Assembly (NCBI RefSeq): GCF_016617615.1
Contig: NZ_JAACYA010000001.1
Location: forward strand, 372,001 to 436,000
Reading direction: 5' to 3'
Origin: Persephonella atlantica
Lineage (GTDB): Bacteria > Aquificota > Aquificia > Aquificales > Hydrogenothermaceae
Length of the DNA: 64,000 bases
Below the pieces are notes generated by a model. The model searched no databases. It saw only the letters and a list, made by a program, of their open reading frames with translations, and was not told the DNA's origin. Shown here one piece after another: positions 63,274-64,000 of this stretch (position 1 is its first letter; each line of letters starts with the position of its first letter). Both the position numbers and the translations under genes were made by a program.

Positions 63274-63788
63274 CCTTTTTCCCTTAGTATAGAGGTCAAA
63301 ATTTTCATCATCTCTGGCATAGCTTTTGGGTCTGTTGCTGTTATAATGTTTCCGTCAATTTCCACCGGCTTTCCTGTATATATAGCTCCTGCATTTTGGA
63401 TGTCGTCTTTTATGGAGAAAAATCCTGTTATTCTCTTTCCTTTCACTATTCCTGCCGATATCAAAGCCCATGGTCCGTGACAAATGGCAGCAACAATTTT
63501 ACCTTTGGCATACATCTGTCTTATGAACTCAATAGTCTCTTTATCCCTTCTAAATCTGTCAGGAGCATATCCTCCTGGAATGAATACACATATGTACTGG
63601 TCTGCCATCTCTGGGTCTACACGGTGAGAAGAGTGGAAAAGTAAACCTTTTTTACCTTTAAACTCTCCAATGCGGGGAGCCAGAACATCAACAACATATC
63701 CTTCTTCTTTTAGTCTATAAAACGGGTATATAAACTCCACATCTTCCACAAACTCTTCTAAAAGCACCGCAACTTTTTTACTATCCAT
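63270..63788 (-). CDS. DJ-1/PfpI superfamily protein
   Basis: 172 residues. Nucleophile Cys103 and His104 sit in AAICHGPW; an N-terminal Glu and the GGYAPDRFR loop complete the PfpI pattern. Members act as proteases, chaperones or glyoxalase/deglycases; thermophile PfpI is a multimeric protease. Confidence 0.9.
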   Translation of the reverse strand: MDSKKVAVLLEEFVEDVEFIYPFYRLKEEGYVVDVLAPRIGEFKGKKGLLFHSSHRVDPEMADQYICVFIPGGYAPDRFRRDKETIEFIRQMYAKGKIVAAICHGPWALISAGIVKGKRITGFFSIKDDIQNAGAIYTGKPVEIDGNIITATDPKAMPEMMKILTSILREKG

Positions 63789-63798
63789 AATGCCCTCC

Positions 63799-64000
63799 TT
63801 ATTTTATGTGAACAACTGTTACTCCCATTCCACCTTCCTGATAGGGTGCATCTTCATACCTTATTTTATAAGGAAGTGAGTCCAGATATTCCCTAACAGC
63901 CTTTCTAAGCACTCCAGAACCAAAACCATGAATAATTCTTACAGTGGTAAATCCTTCTAAAACTGCCCTGTCCATAAACTGCTCCAACTCTTTTATAGCT
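63799..64000 (-). CDS. mutS2: MutS2, C-terminal Smr domain (5' part beyond window)
   Basis: The visible 67 codons encode an Smr endonuclease domain: [18 protein letters not shown] and [14 protein letters not shown]. The frame is open to the window edge, and the preceding residues ([15 protein letters not shown]) match MutS2 just before Smr. MutS2 acts in recombination control or rescue of collided ribosomes. A stand-alone Smr protein is less likely but possible. Confidence 0.82.
   Translation of the reverse strand, partial: AIKELEQFMDRAVLEGFTTVRIIHGFGSGVLRKAVREYLDSLPYKIRYEDAPYQEGGMGVTVVHIK

Overview
The window reads as chromosome of a thermophilic, flagellated, sulfide-using member of the Aquificota, most likely Persephonella or a very close relative. 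Support: an operon with both known glucosylglycerate routes (Ggs plus GpgS/GpgP), an arrangement described from Persephonella marina; a sulfide:quinone oxidoreductase; low-GC, lysine- and isoleucine-rich coding; and SD motifs of the AAGGTGA type. The genus call is inference from gene content. No rRNA, tRNA, CRISPR array, prophage or insertion sequence was seen. Coding density is very high, with many 1-26 base overlaps.

Region 1 (1-6966, + strand): the end of the phosphate-uptake locus (pstB partial, phoU, a soluble PhoR-type kinase) runs without a gap into the osmolyte genes gpgP, glycerate kinase, ggs and gpgS. Region 2 (6963-11950): cysM and ruvA on the minus strand, an aldehyde dehydrogenase, then glnB-glnA behind a textbook sigma-54 promoter. 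Region 3 (12000-19650): PilZ protein, lipoprotein, a large TPR protein, LOG-family hydrolase, a minimal atypical kinase and a YajR-like MFS transporter, followed by two tiny genes, one of them behind a perfect sigma-28 (FliA) promoter.

Region 4 (19655-30280): uvrB, an O-methyltransferase, three glycosyltransferases (one AT-rich and probably acquired), then moaA, rsmG, ogg, rodZ, queH and an HNH/ribbon-helix-helix gene with a palindromic operator candidate. Region 5 (30280-38540): corA and a late flagellar cluster (flgK, flgL, then fliC-flaG-fliD-fliS-fliT-like on the other strand). flgK, flgL and fliC each carry a FliA-type promoter, so filament, cap, junction proteins and chaperones would be expressed late together.

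Region 6 (38540-50700): sqr with a 40-residue partner ORF and a strong terminator, clpS-nadD, an HtrA protease, a HAD phosphatase-ubiA pair, fabZ, radC, and class II ribonucleotide reductase translationally coupled to the cobalamin adenosyltransferase that makes its cofactor. Region 7 (50700-64000): pgsA, rfaE2, a ModE-type HTH protein, prepilin peptidase, a DksA/TraR protein, gatA, a haem-c chemoreceptor, two MacB-like permeases with a TonB-like protein, gpsA, a ROK sugar kinase, a DJ-1/PfpI protein and the 3' end of mutS2.

The most notable unexplained items are the sigma-28-driven 46-residue membrane protein (19446-19586), the HNH-RHH fusion with its palindrome (29496-30168), the sqr-linked 40-residue ORF, and the physical fusion of phosphate signalling with compatible-solute synthesis.
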